64,000 bases of DNA from Haemophilus parainfluenzae (GTDB taxonomy: Bacteria > Pseudomonadota > Gammaproteobacteria > Enterobacterales > Pasteurellaceae), in the NCBI RefSeq assembly GCF_900638025.1, contig NZ_LR134481.1, forward strand, positions 1,938,501-2,002,500, in the 5' to 3' direction. Numbering within the stretch: position 1 is the stretch's first letter; every line of letters begins with the position of its first letter. Shown in pieces: positions 1-10,400 of the stretch. The translations under genes and the position numbers were made by a program. The notes below the pieces were generated by a model. That model saw only the letters and a program-made list of their open reading frames with translations, was not told the DNA's origin and ran no database searches.

Positions 1-1
1 T

Positions 2-568
2 CATGGTTCTGGTAAGAAAATTGAAAAACCATGTAAAAGCTGCCATGGCGAAGGTCGTGTTCACAAAAAGAAAAACCTTTCCGTTAAAATCCCAGCAGGC
101 GTGGATACCGGCAACCAATTACGTTTAAGCGGTGAAGGTGCAGCGGGTGAAAATGGTGCACCAGCAGGTGATTTATATGTAGTCATTCACGTTAAAGAAC
201 ATCATATCTTTGAACGTGATGGAAACAACCTCTACTGCGAAGTGCCAATCAGTTTCTCAATGGCAGCGTTAGGGGGGGAAATTGAAGTCCCAACCTTAGA
301 CGGTAAAGTGAAACTCAAAATTCCTGCGGAAACCCAAACTGGCAAACTCTTCCGTATGCGTGGTAAAGGGGTGACCTCTACACGTAGCGGCTACGCGGGA
401 GATCTCATTTGTCGAGTAGTGATTGAAACACCAGTCAACTTAAATAAAGAACAAAAAGAATTATTAGAAAAACTGGAAGAAAGTTTGAAAGGGCAAAAAT
501 CTCATAACCCGAAATCTTCAAGCTTTTTAGACGGTGTGAAGAAATTCTTTGATAACTTAGGTAAGTAA
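2..568 (+). CDS. dnaJ: Chaperone protein DnaJ, C-terminal part (5' end outside window)
   Basis: This is the C-terminal part of the Hsp40 co-chaperone that delivers unfolded clients to DnaK and stimulates its ATPase. The frame is open from the window edge, so the J-domain and most of the zinc region are missing. What remains starts in the last zinc-binding repeat (CKSCHGEG, the CxxCxGxG motif). It continues through the client-binding beta domains, with the typical GDLYV segment and the [16 protein letters not shown] segment, to the dimerisation tail ending FFDNLGK. A uptake-signal hairpin follows directly and probably terminates transcription. dnaK is presumably upstream, outside the window. 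Identity is secure; only the length cannot be judged. Confidence 0.96.
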   Translation, partial: HGSGKKIEKPCKSCHGEGRVHKKKNLSVKIPAGVDTGNQLRLSGEGAAGENGAPAGDLYVVIHVKEHHIFERDGNNLYCEVPISFSMAALGGEIEVPTLDGKVKLKIPAETQTGKLFRMRGKGVTSTRSGYAGDLICRVVIETPVNLNKEQKELLEKLEESLKGQKSHNPKSSSFLDGVKKFFDNLGK

Positions 569-578
569 TCCTAAACAG

Positions 579-628
579 AAAGTGCGGTCAATTTTAAAAC
601 TGTTTTGAAATTGACCGCACTTTTATTT
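579..628. terminator. Paired uptake-signal hairpin, bidirectional terminator between dnaJ and modC
   Basis: Two inverted copies of the uptake signal (AAAGTGCGGTCAATTT and its complement) form a 16-17 bp stem with a loop of about 11 bases, followed by a T-rich run. It lies between convergent dnaJ and modC and can serve both. Paired uptake signals acting as terminators are well known in Haemophilus. Confidence 0.85.
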
Positions 629-642
629 TATAAGTAATGACT

Positions 643-1698
643 TTACACGACAGAAATCGCTTTTATTTGTACATAAACATCCATGCCTTGAGCAAAATGC
701 AATTCATTAAACGCCCATTTACTGATACTTGCCCAAACTTTATGTCCTTCCACTAATACCGCAATGTCAATGTGATTCTCTTGCGGAATGATTTGGACAA
801 TTTGCCCACGTAAGATATTACGAATGCTAGTTTGCTCAGGCTTGCTGAGAGTGAGTGATACATCAGAACTATAAATACAGACGCGTACTTTTTCATTCGC
901 TTGATGATGCACTTCATTAATCCAAAGCTGTTGTTCGCCCAAAGAAAGTGCGGTCATTTTATAGGTTGGATTATGTAAATATACGGGCAACGCCAACACA
1001 CTACTCTGTTCCGATTCGCCTTTCCAAGGGGCAAATAACGGACTGTTCCACACATTTTCTAAGGAGTCATAGGCTTTCACTTTGCCGTTTTCCATCAGTA
1101 CAACACGATCGGCCAAACGTAATAATTCGTCCAAACTGTGCGTCACATATAAAATCGGCACATTAATTTCTTTGGATAGACTTTCCAGATATTGCATAAG
1201 CTCACGTTTGCGAGGCACATCTAAAGCTGAAAGCGGTTCGTCCATTAACAAAATATCAGGATCTGTTAATAAGGCTCGTCCAATCGCCACACGTTGTTTT
1301 TCGCCCCCCGATAAAGTCAGAGGATAGCGTTTGAGTAACGGTTCAATACCAAGTAGCTGAACGATATAGTCAAAGTCTTCACGGCTGACATGCTTCATGC
1401 CATAACGTAAATTGCCTTTGACATTGTAATGCGGAAATAAACGCGCATCTTGGAATACATAGCCGATTTTGCGCTGATGCACAGGGAGATTCTCACCGTT
1501 CTCTACATCCACCAAAGTGCGGTCATTTAAACGAATAAATCCCTGATCAGGATGAGTTAAACCACTCACCAAATTAATCAATGAGGTTTTACCCGAACCT
1601 GACAAACCAAAAATAGCCGTCACACCTTGAGTTGGCAGTTGCAGATCCGCACGTAAGGTCAGGCGACCTAATTGTTGTTGTACATTAATGTGTAGCAT
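643..1698 (-). CDS. modC: Molybdate ABC transporter ATP-binding protein ModC
   Basis: This is the cytoplasmic ATPase that powers molybdate import through ModB. At 351 residues it has the family's usual length. The N-terminal ABC domain shows Walker A (GLSGSGKTS, residues 31-39), the signature LSGGEKQR near 129-136 and Walker B ILLMDEP with the following LSALD. The last 65 or so residues form the oxyanion-binding TOBE/Mop domain ([12 protein letters not shown] onward), which separates ModC from other importer ATPases. The gene overlaps the end of modB by 14 bases, so the two are translationally coupled. It is the last gene of modABC. A uptake signal lies inside it near 950. Confidence 0.96.
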   Translation of the reverse strand: MLHINVQQQLGRLTLRADLQLPTQGVTAIFGLSGSGKTSLINLVSGLTHPDQGFIRLNDRTLVDVENGENLPVHQRKIGYVFQDARLFPHYNVKGNLRYGMKHVSREDFDYIVQLLGIEPLLKRYPLTLSGGEKQRVAIGRALLTDPDILLMDEPLSALDVPRKRELMQYLESLSKEINVPILYVTHSLDELLRLADRVVLMENGKVKAYDSLENVWNSPLFAPWKGESEQSSVLALPVYLHNPTYKMTALSLGEQQLWINEVHHQANEKVRVCIYSSDVSLTLSKPEQTSIRNILRGQIVQIIPQENHIDIAVLVEGHKVWASISKWAFNELHFAQGMDVYVQIKAISVV

Positions 1699-2401
1699 CG
1701 CCCTGCCCCAATTTTTTCTGCATCCGTTTGCTCAATGCTTCGGAAAGCAATAAAGAAATTAATGAAAGGATCACCGCAAACAAGCAAAGGCGTGCAGTTT
1801 GTGTTTCTGCGCCTGGTGTTTGGATAAATGAATACATCGCTAAAGGAATGGTTTGAGTTTCCCCCGCAATATTGGAAACGAAAGTAATAGTCGCACCAAA
1901 CTCTCCTAAAGAGCGTGCAAAACCTAATACTAAACCTGCCAATACGCCAGGTAAAGAAAGAGGCAACGTGATTGTAAAAAAAACTCGCCAAGGCGAAGCA
2001 CCAAGCGTTTGTGCGGCTTGCTCTAACTTAAAATCAATGCTTTCCAAGGAAAGACGTACCGCCCGCACGACCAATGGAAATGCTACCACCGCTGAAGCTA
2101 ATACCGCCCCCTTCCAGCTAAAGCCGAAGGATAAGCCAAACCATTGATATAAATACTTGCCAATAAAGCCATTACGTCCCATGGCGACTAATAATAAATA
2201 ACCAATAACCACTGGCGGCAATACCAAAGGCAGATGAATAATCCCTGTGATTAGCGACTTACCGTAGAATTCCTTACGAGCCAGCAACCAAGCGATAAAA
2301 ATTGCGAAGGGCAAACTCCAAAGCATAGAACTCAATGCGACACTCATGCTTAGGTGAATCGCATCCCATTCCATCGGGCTTAATTGAAACCAAGAGAGCA
2401 A
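1685..2401 (-). CDS. modB: Molybdate ABC transporter permease ModB
   Basis: This inner-membrane channel subunit of the molybdate importer has 238 residues and several hydrophobic helices. The conserved permease EAA-type loop is visible ([22 protein letters not shown]), as is the ModB segment [15 protein letters not shown]. The start chosen is TTG at 2399-2401. An AAGGAAA ribosome-binding site lies a few bases upstream of it, and the next in-frame ATG (2374) has no comparable site. The gene follows modA after a hairpin-bearing gap and overlaps modC. Molybdate uptake supplies the molybdopterin enzymes of anaerobic respiration. Confidence 0.95.
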   Translation of the reverse strand: MLSWFQLSPMEWDAIHLSMSVALSSMLWSLPFAIFIAWLLARKEFYGKSLITGIIHLPLVLPPVVIGYLLLVAMGRNGFIGKYLYQWFGLSFGFSWKGAVLASAVVAFPLVVRAVRLSLESIDFKLEQAAQTLGASPWRVFFTITLPLSLPGVLAGLVLGFARSLGEFGATITFVSNIAGETQTIPLAMYSFIQTPGAETQTARLCLFAVILSLISLLLSEALSKRMQKKLGQGDATH

Positions 2402-2452
2402 AATATTTCCTTGTGTATATATCGATATGACGAAATTTCTTTAGAGATAACA

Positions 2453-2477
2453 AAAAGGACAGTTGCCTGTCCTTTCT
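2453..2477 (-). terminator. Intercistronic hairpin between modA and modB
   Basis: AAAGGACAG and its complement CTGTCCTTT enclose a four-base loop. On the minus strand a short T run follows, as in an intrinsic terminator. It lies between modA and modB of the same operon. The likely effect is partial termination or 3' end protection that leaves more modA than modBC mRNA. The hairpin is directly visible; its function is inferred. Confidence 0.6.
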
Positions 2478-2495
2478 TTATAAAGTCTGAGCTCA

Positions 2496-3257
2496 TTATT
2501 TCACAGAGAAACCATATTCAACAAATATTTTTTTCGCTGCACTCGATTCTAAGTAATTAAGGAAATCACGGGTATCCGCGTTGTCATGATCTTTTAAAAT
2601 CGCAACGGGATATTCAACTGGTTTATAACTGTCTTTCGGGAATACGCCGACTGTTTTCACTGAGTTACTCACTTTCGCATCAGTGCTATACACGATACCA
2701 TAAGGGGCTTCAGCGCGTTCAACTAAGGCTAATGCACCACGCACGTCTTTCGCACGCGCTAATTTATCTTTGACTTGATCCCATAAATTTAATCTGGTTA
2801 ATGATTCTTCTGCATATTGTCCTGCAGGAACGTGCGCAGGATCACCTACAGATAAATAGCTGTCTTTTAAGCCTTTAATCCATTCACCTTTAGCAATATC
2901 TACTGAATTAGCGGCACTTTTAGCTGGTGCAATTAACACTAATTCGTTGCCAGCTATGACTTTCTCAGTCTCTTTAACAGTAAGATTCTTATCAGATAAA
3001 TATTTCATCCATTTGTTGCTTGCTGAAATAAATAAGTCTGCAGGTGCGCCTTCTTCAACTTGTTTTGCAAGGGTGGAAGAAGAAGCAAAAGAGAAAACGA
3101 CGGTATTATTTGGCTTTTCAGTTTGATATTGATCCGCAATTTGTTTTAACGCATCAGTCATTGAAGCGGCAGCAAACACAGTCACTTTTGCTGATGCAGC
3201 AAAAGATACGCCCATACCCGCAATTAAAAGTGCGGTTGCAAATTTAGTTAATTTCAT
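2496..3257 (-). CDS. modA: Molybdate-binding periplasmic protein ModA
   Basis: This solute-binding protein captures molybdate (and tungstate) in the periplasm and passes it to ModB. Its 253 residues begin with a Sec signal peptide (MKLTKFATALLIAGMGVSFA, cleavage after ASA). The mature start KVTVFAAASMTDALKQIA is the family's oxyanion-binding N-terminus. The conserved segment VGDPAHVPAGQYAEE and the C-terminal DFLNYLESSAAKKIFVEYGF are also typical of ModA. AGGAGATAA upstream of the ATG is a strong ribosome-binding site. It is the first gene of the operon and divergent from modE, whose product should repress it in the presence of molybdate. Confidence 0.96.
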   Translation of the reverse strand: MKLTKFATALLIAGMGVSFAASAKVTVFAAASMTDALKQIADQYQTEKPNNTVVFSFASSSTLAKQVEEGAPADLFISASNKWMKYLSDKNLTVKETEKVIAGNELVLIAPAKSAANSVDIAKGEWIKGLKDSYLSVGDPAHVPAGQYAEESLTRLNLWDQVKDKLARAKDVRGALALVERAEAPYGIVYSTDAKVSNSVKTVGVFPKDSYKPVEYPVAILKDHDNADTRDFLNYLESSAAKKIFVEYGFSVK

Positions 3258-3280
3258 TATTTATCTCCTATATAAATGAA

Positions 3281-3305
3281 ACTATATATAAAAAAATATA
3301 CTACG
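3281..3305. promoter_or_regulatory. Candidate ModE operator in the modA-modE intergenic region
   Basis: The stretch contains TATATA followed after an A run by TATACTACG. This resembles the enterobacterial ModE box (two TATA-rich half sites with CG flanks), though it is an imperfect match. It lies 24-48 bases upstream of the modA start codon, where ModE-molybdate would block transcription. The very AT-rich context makes chance similarity possible. Confidence 0.4.
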
Positions 3306-3390
3306 AATGAATTATAACTTGAATTTTCAAATAAGCTACAGAAAAAAACAAAGATCAAGTAAAATGAAAAGCATTAAACATTAGGAGGAG

Positions 3391-4161
3391 ATGATGAAAC
3401 AAACTGAAATTTTACTGACGATCAAACTTCATCAAGAATTATTTATTGATCCAAAACGTGTTCGCCTCTTAAAAGAAATTAAAGAATGTGGCTCAATCAA
3501 CCAAGCAGCCAAAAACGCCAAAGTAAGCTATAAAAGTGCTTGGGATCACCTTGAGGCGATGAATAAAATCAGTCCAAAACCGCTTTTAGAACGTAATATC
3601 GGTGGGAAAAATGGGGGCGGTACTTCACTAACCACTTATGCCGAGCGTTTGCTCCAGCTTTATGATTTGCTCGAACAAACACAAGAGCACGCCTTTCATA
3701 TTCTGCAAGATGAAACAATCCCACTAAACAGTCTCCTTGCAGCAACGGCAAAATTCTCCTTACAAAGTAGCGCACGCAATCAATTTTTCGGTAAGGTGGC
3801 AAGCCAACATATTGTGGACTCTCGCTGTATTGTTGCAGTAAACATTCAGGATTTAGCTCATCCATTACATGTTTCAATCACAATGCGCAGTGCTGAGCGT
3901 CTCAGACTCATTACTGAAAAAGAAGTGATGGTCATGTTTAAAGCCCCTTGGGTGAAAATTAGTACCACTACACTAGAAGAAAAAAATAACCTCTTCCAAG
4001 CGACTATTCTTTCAATGGAAAATGAAGAAGCCATTGTGCAATTAAAGGACAGCTCAATTGAATTTTGTGTCAGCATTCATAGCAAAGATGGTTGGAAAGT
4101 AGGACAAGATGTATGGTTACACGTGGATCCAGAACAGATTATTTTGGCAACATTGAAATAA
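3391..4161 (+). CDS. modE: Molybdate-responsive transcriptional regulator ModE
   Basis: This dimeric DNA-binding protein represses modABC and activates molybdoenzyme genes when molybdate is bound. Its 256 residues are close to the E. coli length of 262. The N-terminal winged helix includes SINQAAKNAKVSYKSAWDHLEAMN (residues about 33-56), and KNGGGTSLTTYAERLLQLYDLL follows as in E. coli. Two Mop-type molybdate-binding domains follow, the first starting with the hallmark SARNQFFGKV near 128. AGGAGGAG abuts the first ATG. A second ATG three bases later is equally possible, so the start is uncertain by one codon. Unlike in many relatives, the gene sits divergently next to its target operon. Confidence 0.96.
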   Translation: MMKQTEILLTIKLHQELFIDPKRVRLLKEIKECGSINQAAKNAKVSYKSAWDHLEAMNKISPKPLLERNIGGKNGGGTSLTTYAERLLQLYDLLEQTQEHAFHILQDETIPLNSLLAATAKFSLQSSARNQFFGKVASQHIVDSRCIVAVNIQDLAHPLHVSITMRSAERLRLITEKEVMVMFKAPWVKISTTTLEEKNNLFQATILSMENEEAIVQLKDSSIEFCVSIHSKDGWKVGQDVWLHVDPEQIILATLK

Positions 4162-4169
4162 TCCTCAAA

Positions 4170-4205
4170 CAAAAAGTGCGATCAAATTGATCGCACTTTA
4201 TTATT
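4170..4205. terminator. Bidirectional terminator between modE and yfbR
   Basis: AAAAAGTGCGATCAA pairs with TTGATCGCACTTT and a T run follows. The hairpin is built from a uptake-signal variant with one changed base (GCGAT instead of GCGGT) in both arms, so complementarity was kept. The flanking genes converge, so it can serve both. Confidence 0.8.
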
Positions 4206-4210
4206 TGCGC

Positions 4211-4804
4211 TTATAACGCAATCTCATCAATCGAGCGTCCAAAACTCGGCAAAAAGACCTGTAAAAAATAATCCATTTCTTGGCTGTGCCATTGTTCCAT
4301 TAGATTTTCTAAACGTTTTTTCGCTGTTTTAAATTCATGGTTGCCATGCTCTAATTCAAATTGAGCTTTAATATACGCACAAATCAAGTCCGCTTGTTTT
4401 ACTAAATGCTTTTCTTCTGGGCTAAATTTCTCACTGTCTAAATATGGTGCAAAACTCTCTTGCAATTCAGCCGGGAGCAAACTAATTAAATGCAATTCTG
4501 CAGCCGCTTCAATATCTTTATAAGCATGGGTGATTTCAGAATTGAAATACTTAATTGGGGTCGGCAAATCACCAGTAAAGATTTCAGAGGTATCATGATA
4601 CATCGCCATTACCGAAATACGCTCAGGATTCACTTCCCCACCAAAAAATTGATTTTTAATAATGGCTAAGGCTTGTGCCACAAAGGCTACTTGCAGGCTA
4701 TGCTCCGCCAAGTTCTCCTTTTCAATATTGCGCATCAATGACCAACGCTGAATTAAGCGAAGACGATCTAAACAAGCAAAAAAGTGACTGGTTTTAACTT
4801 CCAC
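4211..4804 (-). CDS. yfbR: 5'-deoxynucleotidase YfbR (HD domain)
   Basis: This metal-dependent phosphohydrolase removes the 5' phosphate from deoxyribonucleoside monophosphates in the cytoplasm. Its 197 residues follow E. coli YfbR closely: [20 protein letters not shown] at the N-terminus, then [14 protein letters not shown] and the HD motif [32 protein letters not shown] stands near the C-terminus. The start is GTG at 4802-4804, preceded by AAGGATG. The E. coli protein begins at the corresponding place. It lies nine bases downstream of degS and is probably the last gene of the nrdR-ribD-degS-yfbR unit. Confidence 0.94.
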   Translation of the reverse strand: MEVKTSHFFACLDRLRLIQRWSLMRNIEKENLAEHSLQVAFVAQALAIIKNQFFGGEVNPERISVMAMYHDTSEIFTGDLPTPIKYFNSEITHAYKDIEAAAELHLISLLPAELQESFAPYLDSEKFSPEEKHLVKQADLICAYIKAQFELEHGNHEFKTAKKRLENLMEQWHSQEMDYFLQVFLPSFGRSIDEIAL

Positions 4805-4813
4805 TATACATCC

Positions 4814-5836
4814 TTAATTAAACGGTAACTCTTCAATAATCACAGGAAGATCAATGACCTTACCTAACCGAGAAACGGTAACAATGACCTCTGTATGCGG
4901 TTTAGTATCGCTGATAATTTGCATCATTTCACGAATAGAGAGGTTATCTTGTTTATTTAACCGCAAGATCACATCACCCACTTGGATTCCTGCTTTCGCT
5001 GCAGGGCTATTGGCGGTCACACCTGTAATCACGATACCACCGTTTGAATTAGCGGTGATTTCACTTTGTACCCCAAAATAACCACGAATCACACGACCAT
5101 CGCGAATAATTTTATATAACACATCATTAGCAATGCTAATTGGAATCGCAAAATTTAACCCTTCTGCAATTTCATTAGCTGTTTTACCAATACTTAATGT
5201 GCTGATCCCCACTAATTCGCCCGCAGAGTTAATCAACGCACCACCAGAGTTACCACGGTTAATCGAAGCATCTGTTTGAATAAAGTTTTGACGACCTAAA
5301 GAATCCCCTACAGCACTACGTCCTACTGCACTGATAATACCTTGTGAGACACTTTGACCAAGGTTATACGGATTACCAATAGCCAAAGCTATATCCCCAA
5401 CTCGTACTTGGCGTTCTTTATTTTGTGGAATAGTAGAAAGATTGGTTGCTTTGATTTTTAATACTGCAAGATCCGTTAAATTGTCTGAGCCAATTAAATT
5501 GGCTTCATAAATATTGCCGTTTTGCAACGCCACCACAATTTGATCAGCATTTTGGATAACGTGTTTATTGGTAAGAATATAACCGTCTTTAGTCATAATC
5601 ACGCCAGAACCTAAGTTATTTACTTGTAATTGATCGCTATCATTAATGCTGGCAGAAGAAAAAGATCGATTGTACACGTTCACGACGGCAGGAGAAGCAA
5701 TTCTCACGGCACTATTAAACGAAACAATATCATCAGCAGAGAAAAGACTGCTATTATTGAGCTTAGGAACGGCAAATAAAATAACACCTGCCGCAGCAAG
5801 CCCCCAAAGGGTGGAATGGAAAAGTTTTTTTAACAT
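4814..5836 (-). CDS. degS: Periplasmic serine endoprotease DegS
   Basis: DegS is a membrane-anchored HtrA-family protease that senses misfolded outer-membrane proteins and makes the first cut in anti-sigma factor RseA, releasing sigma E. Its 340 residues start with one transmembrane anchor (about 8-25), and the protease domain follows. The catalytic triad is visible as His in LTNKHVIQ, Asp in LTDLAVLKI and Ser in GNSGGALIN. A single C-terminal PDZ domain (GIVITGVTANSPAAKAGIQVGDVI) distinguishes DegS from DegP and DegQ, which have two. The start lies four bases after the ribD stop, which suggests co-transcription with ribD. Confidence 0.94.
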   Translation of the reverse strand: MLKKLFHSTLWGLAAAGVILFAVPKLNNSSLFSADDIVSFNSAVRIASPAVVNVYNRSFSSASINDSDQLQVNNLGSGVIMTKDGYILTNKHVIQNADQIVVALQNGNIYEANLIGSDNLTDLAVLKIKATNLSTIPQNKERQVRVGDIALAIGNPYNLGQSVSQGIISAVGRSAVGDSLGRQNFIQTDASINRGNSGGALINSAGELVGISTLSIGKTANEIAEGLNFAIPISIANDVLYKIIRDGRVIRGYFGVQSEITANSNGGIVITGVTANSPAAKAGIQVGDVILRLNKQDNLSIREMMQIISDTKPHTEVIVTVSRLGKVIDLPVIIEELPFN

Positions 5837-5839
5837 TTT

Positions 5840-6970
5840 TTATTCTTTTATTAATAAATTAGGTAAATAACTGAGCTTTAAATCATCCCCAAATTTTTCG
5901 TATTCTTGCAATTGCCACAATGGGGCATCCGCAAGGGTTTCCAAATGCGGGAGTTGGCATAATCCTCGAGCTTTATCTCCCAAGAGTTTCGGAGCGACAT
6001 AAATGATTAATTCATCTACAGCATGTTGTTCAATCAAGCTTCCCGCTAAATTGGCACCGGCTTCAACCCAAATGGAATTCACTTGTCTATTACCTAATTC
6101 TGTCATCAATAGATCAAAATCATAGTTTTCTGGTAATAATATTTGCTCACAGAAATCAGGGAATACAGACATATCCCGTGGAATTGAACCCACAAGCCAA
6201 ACTGGCGAATAGGTATGGAATAATTGATAGTTTGGCTGAACTCGATTTCTAGAATCTAAGATTATGCGAATAGGCTGACGCACTGTATCTTCAGCATATT
6301 CCGCTTTTAGCTCATCGGGGAATTGGTTCCAACGCACATTTAAGCTTGGATCATCGGCTAACACGGTGGCACTTGTTGATAAAAGTGCGGTCGCTTTGGC
6401 TCGCATTTTTTGTACATCCGCACGAGCTGCTTCACCTGTAATCCATTTGCTTTCACCGCTCGCCATGGCTGTGCGCCCATCTAAACTCATGGCTAATTTC
6501 AGCTGCACATAAGGTTTGCCTGTTCTCATACGTTTGAGAAAACCTTTATTTAAAGCTTCTGCTTGTTCGTTCAATAAATTGACCGCACTTGGTATGCCTG
6601 CATCGGCTAACATTTTTAAGCCCTTGCCCGCCACTTGAGGATTAGGATCTGCCATGGCTGCGACAACTCGACTAACCCCTGCTTCAATTAAACCTAATGC
6701 ACAAGGCGGTGTGCGGCCATAATGAGAACAAGGTTCAAGCGTCACATAAGCCGTTGCGCCTTTCGCTTTCTCACCGGCATCTGCCAACGCCATTCGCTCT
6801 GCATGAGGCTGACCGGCTTTAAAATGAAACCCTTTCCCGACAATTTCACCGTTTTTAACCAACACACATCCTACCGATGGATTCGGCGTAGTGGTGTACT
6901 GCCCTTTTGCCGCAAGCTCAAGAGCCAGTTGCATAAATTTCACGTCATCAGAAGAAAAAGTGTCACTCAT
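5840..6970 (-). CDS. ribD: Bifunctional riboflavin biosynthesis deaminase/reductase RibD
   Basis: RibD carries out two successive steps of riboflavin synthesis: deamination of the pyrimidine intermediate from GTP, then reduction of its ribose side chain by NADPH. The N-terminal deaminase domain has the zinc motif HAE (residues 56-58) and PCSHYGRTPPC (80-90). The reductase domain begins near residue 150 (PYVQLKLAMSLDGRTA) and contains SKWITGEAARADVQKMRA. Its 376 residues match the family. The start overlaps the end of nrdR, an arrangement common in gammaproteobacteria. Two uptake signals lie inside the gene, near 6385 and 6585. Confidence 0.96.
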   Translation of the reverse strand: MSDTFSSDDVKFMQLALELAAKGQYTTTPNPSVGCVLVKNGEIVGKGFHFKAGQPHAERMALADAGEKAKGATAYVTLEPCSHYGRTPPCALGLIEAGVSRVVAAMADPNPQVAGKGLKMLADAGIPSAVNLLNEQAEALNKGFLKRMRTGKPYVQLKLAMSLDGRTAMASGESKWITGEAARADVQKMRAKATALLSTSATVLADDPSLNVRWNQFPDELKAEYAEDTVRQPIRIILDSRNRVQPNYQLFHTYSPVWLVGSIPRDMSVFPDFCEQILLPENYDFDLLMTELGNRQVNSIWVEAGANLAGSLIEQHAVDELIIYVAPKLLGDKARGLCQLPHLETLADAPLWQLQEYEKFGDDLKLSYLPNLLIKE

Positions 6971-6971
6971 A

Positions 6972-7421
6972 TTAATCCTTTAAGCTTTCAATTTCTTTGG
7001 TAAATTCATTGATATTATCAAAGCTCAGGTAGACGGATGCAAAACGGATATAAGCCACTTTATCTAATTGTTTCAGTGCATTCATGGCTAATTTACCTAC
7101 AAGATGACTTGGCACTTCACGCTCACCCGTCGCACGTAATTGGATAATAATGTGGCTGATGGCTTTTTCCACATCATCCAAACTTACAGGGCGTTTTTCT
7201 AATGCATGTTGAATTCCACTACGTAACTTATCTTCATTAAACGGCTCGCGTGAGCCATCATTTTTAATAATTTTTGGTACCACTAATTCCGCTGTTTCAA
7301 AGGTGGTAAAGCGTTCATGACAATTCCCGCATTCCCGACGACGACGCACTTGATACCCATCAGAAACTAAACGGCTGTCAATTACCTTAGTTTCTTCAGT
7401 TGAACAAAACGGACAACGCAT
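6972..7421 (-). CDS. nrdR: Transcriptional repressor NrdR
   Basis: NrdR senses the ATP/dATP balance and represses ribonucleotide reductase operons. Its 149 residues are the standard length. An N-terminal zinc ribbon has cysteines at 3, 6, 31 and 34 (MRCPFC and CGNC). An ATP-cone domain starts near residue 47 ([20 protein letters not shown]). It appears to be the first gene of the minus-strand unit with ribD, degS and yfbR. The 77-base gap to recC contains a small GATC-rich hairpin but no clear promoter that I can define. Confidence 0.97.
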   Translation of the reverse strand: MRCPFCSTEETKVIDSRLVSDGYQVRRRRECGNCHERFTTFETAELVVPKIIKNDGSREPFNEDKLRSGIQHALEKRPVSLDDVEKAISHIIIQLRATGEREVPSHLVGKLAMNALKQLDKVAYIRFASVYLSFDNINEFTKEIESLKD

Positions 7422-7498
7422 TTTAGCTCCTTTTCACAATTATTCTTAAGCTGACATCTTATCAAAAATCCAAGATCTTTTCGATCTGAAGATTCGCA

Positions 7499-10400
7499 TT
7501 AAGACAACATTTCGCCGAACCAGGATGTGGTTTGTTTCACCAACTGCAAACGACCATCCAGCGATTTAAATTGTTCTGTTTGACCCAACACCCTCGCCCA
7601 ATAAGGATCGGCTTTTCTATAACTATAGTTATCCTCTTTCGCAAGGGACTCGATATTCGTCAAAACATTGTCAAAATTGACCGCACTTTCATCTTTTTCA
7701 ATAAACTTCGCGATATTTTCCGTTGGAATGAGCTGAATTTGTTGCTGGCTTTGTAAATAGGCCTCGACATATATTTTCAATTTCTCAAGTGCGGTTGATT
7801 TTTCTATTGTTTTTAATGTTAAATCCTTATCTTTAGCGATAATGTGTGGCGGCAGAGCATTCTCTTTTGTCACCAGTTGAATAAGATAATAAAGCCATGG
7901 GCGAATACGATAACGATCTTTATATTTTGCAAATCGCCATTCGATTATCTGATTTTCATCACCAAATAATGGCTCCATATAGCCAAACAAGCGAATATTG
8001 CCTTGTGCCGTTCCCACCACAAAATCGACACTCTCACTGTGTGGTGAAGAATAATCCTTAATTTTCTCTTTAAAAGCCAATACATCAGCACGAATGGATT
8101 GCGCACAAACTTCCGCAAACTCGCCGCGTGGCATGATGCCTTTCACTCGCTGTTTCGCAAAATAATCGTTAAATTGCGCTTCCTCTAAATGCAATAACTC
8201 ATTACTAATGCGATAATGATCCAAACCATTTAACGTGAAGTTTTCACTTTCTTCAATGCGATCATCTTCATCTCGGAAATACACGCCAAGCTGCTTTTCA
8301 AAAAAGAATTTCACTGGATTTTCAACAAAACTCACAAAACGATCGAGTTCAATTTCCGTTATTGGCTCTTGATTTTCGCCCATCGGCACAACAAATTCAT
8401 GACATCTTCTTTCTTGGAATTGCGCAATCGGCAGCCATTTTTTTGCAAAAGAGCGGTTAATTTTCCCTTCATTTTGGAAATTGCTTGGACTAAATGCCGT
8501 CATTGGATGTTGTTCAATTCTCAAGCAGTTGTCTGAATAATGATTAATATAATCAATTAACTGGCTCACCAATACTGAAGGTTCTTTAGGTTGATTATCA
8601 ATAATTGAAGAGCCCACATAACTCACATAAAAATGGGATCTTGCGGCCAGTAAGGCTTCAAGGAATAAGTAACGATCATCATCTCGACGAACACGATCGC
8701 CTTTTTGATGATGATATTGCATTAAATCAAAACTATTTGGGGTATGACTGCGTGGGTAATCCGCCTCATTCATCCCAAGCAAACACACCACTTTGAAAGG
8801 AATAGAGCGCATTGGTAAAAGAGTGCAGAAATTCACTTTCCCCGCTAAGAAACGAAGGCTGTTTGGTGTTTCTTCTAAACGTGCAGACATCACTTCCGCA
8901 ATAACATCCGCTTGCAAGGTTTCTTCAAAATTGACGGACTGCAAATCATCGGCAAAGGTATTGATACAATCTTGAATATAAAATAAGGTATCCGCAGTTT
9001 CTTCATTTTGCACAAAGAAATCCGTCAAAAGTGAGGTTAATTTTTCACGCCATTTTTCAATATTGTGTGTCTTTTGCAAATCTTGATGCCATTTATTTAA
9101 GGCAGTAAAAAATTGATTCACCGCACCGACTAACTGCCCTTTCAATCCATAGCTACTATCAAGTCCAAGACTGTCTTGCCAAATGCCTTGCTCTTCACGC
9201 ATCGCATAACCTAAGGTCATACGTTCAAGCCCCGCCTGCCACGCGTTAAAATTTAGTGTATTCTGCAGTTTTTCTAAACCAAAGCGAATACCCGACTCTT
9301 TCACCCATTCACGGATTTGCTCGAGATCTGCAAGCGCAATGTTAAAACGCTCACGGATAGCCGGAATATCCAATAAAGCCAGTACTTCTTCCGCGCCAAA
9401 CTGACTTTCTCTTAAATTTAACAGGGAAAGATAGCTCGACACGATCACATCACTTTCAGATAATTTACTGTCTGAAATTGAGAACGGAATAACGGGTGCG
9501 TCCGCACTATTCGCACCAAAGACAGCCTGAATATAAGGCGTATATTGGTTAACATCGGCCACCATGACCACCACATCTTTTGGTGTAATCTGTTCTTCTT
9601 TTGGCTTATGCTGATTTTGATTGAATAAATCCAACAAATAATCATGCAGCACTTCAACTTCTCGCATTGCGCTATGGCAAGATTTCACGACCAAAGAGCG
9701 GTCATTTTTCGCAACATTTAATGAACCATGACTTAACGTCAAAATTTGATTTTGGATCTGCCCTAACAACGTTTTTTCGGGAAGTTCTGCATAGTAATCA
9801 CGGGAAATGGCTTGAATATTTTCCTCATCTCGCACTAATTGATAGAGAAAATCTCGTCCCATTTTCCCCCAAGAGGCTAAAAGCGGATTTCCACTGAACA
9901 ATTCTTCTTGTTGATTGGTGTAATCAAGGTCAGCAGGTTCCCATGACACTTGCTCGGCTGAAATTAAAGGCTTCACATAATCACTTTCTTGCACGAAACG
10001 CTGTCTTTCTAATAAATAGGATTTACTCAGATCTCTCAAGTCGCCCCAATATTCTTGACATGGATTATTAAAGAATAAATGCACGTCTGTTTTAGCTGAA
10101 ATACCTTGGAAAATATTGAGATAAACCGTTGGTAATGCTGGAATACCAAAAATAAAAATACGTTCTGGTAAGTTGAGTGTCGCATTAGGATCACGACATA
10201 ATGCTAAAAATTGTTGATTAAGTGCAGCACGGTGTTTTGCTTTTCCATCGAAATCACGTTGGACATCATCCACCAAGGCTCGCCATAAAATTCCCTGCCA
10301 ATGAATATTACCTTTAATTTGAGAAAGAAAGGTAGGATTTAATGCCGAAAGCCTCTGCTTTTGCTGATTAATTTGAGCCAAGATTTTTTCATCGTTATTT

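Noticed and set aside
1668..1991. Alternative open frame across modB/modC
   Set aside because: It overlaps two well-supported genes in another frame and has no family features.
7472..7486. AGATC/GATCT hairpin between recC and nrdR as a terminator
   Set aside because: The stem is five bases with no T run; too weak to call.
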